Origin: HXMU1420-2 sp017643305
GTDB lineage: Bacteria > Pseudomonadota > Alphaproteobacteria > Rhodobacterales > Rhodobacteraceae
Length of the DNA stretch: 64,000 nucleotides
Direction: 5' to 3'
NCBI GenBank assembly: GCA_965217135.1
Contig: OZ244249.1
Coordinates: forward strand, 2,294,001-2,358,000
Position numbers and translations under genes: made by a program. Positions 63,164 through 64,000 of this stretch are shown here, in pieces. The first letter of the stretch is position 1. Every line of letters starts with the position of its first letter. The notes under the pieces are model-generated. The model saw nothing but the letters and a program-made list of their open reading frames with translations. It ran no database searches and had not been told where the DNA came from.

Positions 63164-63370
63164 TTGGTGTTCGAAATAAAACATTCAACGGCTATTTGCC
63201 TGACTCTTGCAACATCAATGACCATGTCCGTAGCAGTTGCAGAGCCTGTTGATTTGACAGGACTCACCTGCTTACACCAGATGCCCATAGGTCCCGTCAC
63301 ACGGGATTTCTACGGCGATGTAGCCATTCGCGAATGCATGCGTAGCAACTATCAGAACTGCGTTGACTGA
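63164..63370 (+). CDS. Small putative exported protein
   Basis: The frame starts with TTG (63164) or GTG (63167) and gives 68 residues. The N-terminus resembles a signal peptide (KHSTAICLTLATSMTMSVAVA, cut before EPVDLTG); the mature part has three cysteines (GLTCLHQ, RECMRS, YQNCVD). The ribosome site is weak. No family recognised. It is the last coding candidate before attR. Confidence 0.35.
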   Translation: MVFEIKHSTAICLTLATSMTMSVAVAEPVDLTGLTCLHQMPIGPVTRDFYGDVAIRECMRSNYQNCVD

Positions 63371-63423
63371 GTGTCATGAGCCATTCTCAGGTACCCCATA
63401 CTGCGACTGCCGTCACCCGGGAT

Positions 63424-63561
63424 CCCTAAGCTATTCCCATACGTTCCTGACGTCACCTGTGGCCCCCTACCGCTATGCTCATTCCTAGGTGGCCCTGCGA
63501 TATTCCCTTGTGGCATCCTACGCTATTCCTACGTGGCCCCCTGCGCTCATTCCTACGTCAC
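63424..63561. repeat. Degenerate tandem repeat, unit about 23 bp
   Basis: Three abutting 23-bp units (63493-63515, 63516-63538, 63539-63561) share the pattern CCCTGCGCTATTCCTACGTG plus GCC. Two longer, more diverged units precede them (63424-63463, 63464-63492). There are no constant repeats with unique spacers, so it is not CRISPR. Confidence 0.65.
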
Positions 63562-63691
63562 CCCCTTGTCCCTGCATCTACAGAATTGACCATAGTTCGT
63601 AAGAACTCACGGCGTATCCCAGCGGCTCTCCAGTTGAATGAACCAATTGACAGCACCTAGGTTCGAGAGGCGAACTTGTGAGCCTTGACAT

Positions 63692-63709
63692 TCCCTACCG
63701 CCGGAGCCA
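63692..63709 (+). repeat. attR core, 18-bp repeat of the tRNA-Asn 3' end
   Basis: TCCCTACCGCCGGAGCCA is identical to 60328-60345 and in the same direction. It marks the far end of the inserted element and is followed directly by what was the tRNA-Asn downstream region. Confidence 0.9.
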
Positions 63710-63714
63710 TAAAA

Positions 63715-63747
63715 AGCCCTTAAGGTCAAAACCTTGAGGGCTTTTTT
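63715..63747 (+). terminator. Intrinsic terminator, originally of tRNA-Asn
   Basis: A 12-bp stem with one G-U (63715-63726 with 63731-63742) around loop CAAA is followed by a six-base T run. It begins 6 bp after attR, where a tRNA terminator would be before insertion. Confidence 0.88.
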
Positions 63748-63846
63748 GTTTTTGCCCGATTTGTGAATTTTTTTATTTGTCACCGGATTTGTCATCATCG
63801 AGGAAAATGCAATCGGTTACCAAGACTACGTTCTTTGATTGATGGT

Positions 63847-63975
63847 TTAGCAACTGAACTGCTCGTCAATTTCATCCGCAAAGTAGATTAATGGATATTC
63901 ATTTGCGCCAGTGTAACCCGTCATGACCTTTGAGACAGACGGTGTTGTTTTGCTAAGCGAGTGTCTTTCGCTCAT
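63847..63975 (-). CDS. Possible 42-residue small protein
   Basis: ATG 63975 preceded by AAGGA opens a frame MSERHSLSKTTPSVSKV, then MTGYTGANEYPLIYFADEID, ending EQFSC with TAA 63847-63849. The last part is not low complexity, and spacing of the ribosome site is good. No family recognised and no signal peptide. It lies outside the element. Could be chance. Confidence 0.35.
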   Translation of the reverse strand: MSERHSLSKTTPSVSKVMTGYTGANEYPLIYFADEIDEQFSC

Positions 63976-64000
63976 CGTAATCCTTGAAGGGATACGAGAT

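Larger units (their letters stand above)
60346..63709 (+). mobile_element. Decayed integrative element in tRNA-Asn (about 3.4 kb)
   Basis: The element lies between the tRNA-Asn 3' end and an exact 18-bp copy of it. It starts with a tyrosine-integrase fragment pointing away from the tRNA, the common layout for tRNA-targeted islands. It then holds a complete IS3-family element with a broken transposase, an outer-membrane barrel gene, an IS remnant, a small putative secreted protein and a degenerate tandem repeat. Base use is visibly AT-richer than the rest. With no integrase catalytic domain it cannot excise by itself. Confidence 0.85.
63371..63846. other. Non-coding stretch with tandem repeats, attR and a terminator
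   Basis: 476 bp without a gene. It contains the degenerate 23-nt repeats (63424-63561), attR (63692-63709) and the displaced tRNA-Asn terminator (63715-63747), each listed separately. A plus-strand frame at 63475-63660 is only repeat sequence. Confidence 0.6.

Noticed and set aside
63424..63561. CRISPR-like array
   Set aside because: Units abut without unique spacers and are not identical.

Overview
The window is about 64 kb of a GC-rich alphaproteobacterial chromosome, most likely Rhodobacterales (roseobacter/Rhodobacter type). The evidence is an alphaproteobacterial LexA box (GTTC-N7-GTTC) in front of uvrA, gene neighbourhoods typical of that order (prfA-prmC next to a DUF4167 gene, comEC beside gltX and gltA, surE-pcm-nlpD), and scattered copies of a short GC-rich element with a TATTT core common between genes in these genomes. 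This is inference from gene content; no rRNA gene is present.

From 1 to about 60.3 kb the window is dense chromosome. 0-10 kb: end of typA, tRNA-Asp, an ABC-F ATPase, ndk, the nitrogen pair glnB-glnA, bifunctional NAD(P)HX repair, and prfA-prmC. 10-14 kb: two ureohydrolases (guanidinobutyrase-like and agmatinase) with an M20 amidohydrolase, pointing to guanidino compound and polyamine breakdown. 14-21 kb: mazG, kptA translationally coupled to a pair of paralogous sulfotransferase-like genes, a nucleoside hydrolase, a GNAT enzyme, selO and a DMT exporter. 21-31 kb: a Fur-family regulator, a second DMT exporter, enolase, and two large flavin/GcvT oxidoreductases flanking a broken HpcH/HpaI aldolase gene. 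31-37 kb: comEC, gltX, gltA and a membrane-anchored RTX protein. 37-45 kb: esterase, AlkA-type glycosylase, transporter, SDR, surE-pcm-nlpD and a patatin. 45-60 kb: uvrA under SOS control, transporters, lpdA behind a large palindrome, queA, rnd, purM-purN, a CAU-anticodon tRNA, an orphan sensor kinase and a metallo-hydrolase.

The last 3.7 kb differ. A tRNA-Asn gene at 60271-60345 carries an inserted element bounded by an 18-bp repeat of the tRNA 3' end (60328-60345 and 63692-63709). The original tRNA terminator now lies beyond the distal repeat. The element is AT-richer and decayed: an integrase N-terminus cut off by an IS3-family element whose transposase is frameshifted by a 41-bp hairpin insertion, an outer-membrane beta-barrel gene, a remnant of a second related IS in the opposite orientation, a small putative secreted protein and a degenerate 23-nt tandem repeat. 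It cannot move by itself.

I found no CRISPR array, rRNA, prophage structural genes or recognisable defence system. The points most worth following are the decayed tRNA-Asn island, the kptA/sulfotransferase-like operon, the 46-bp palindrome before lpdA, and the repeat-derived peptide insert in the NAD(P)HX repair enzyme.
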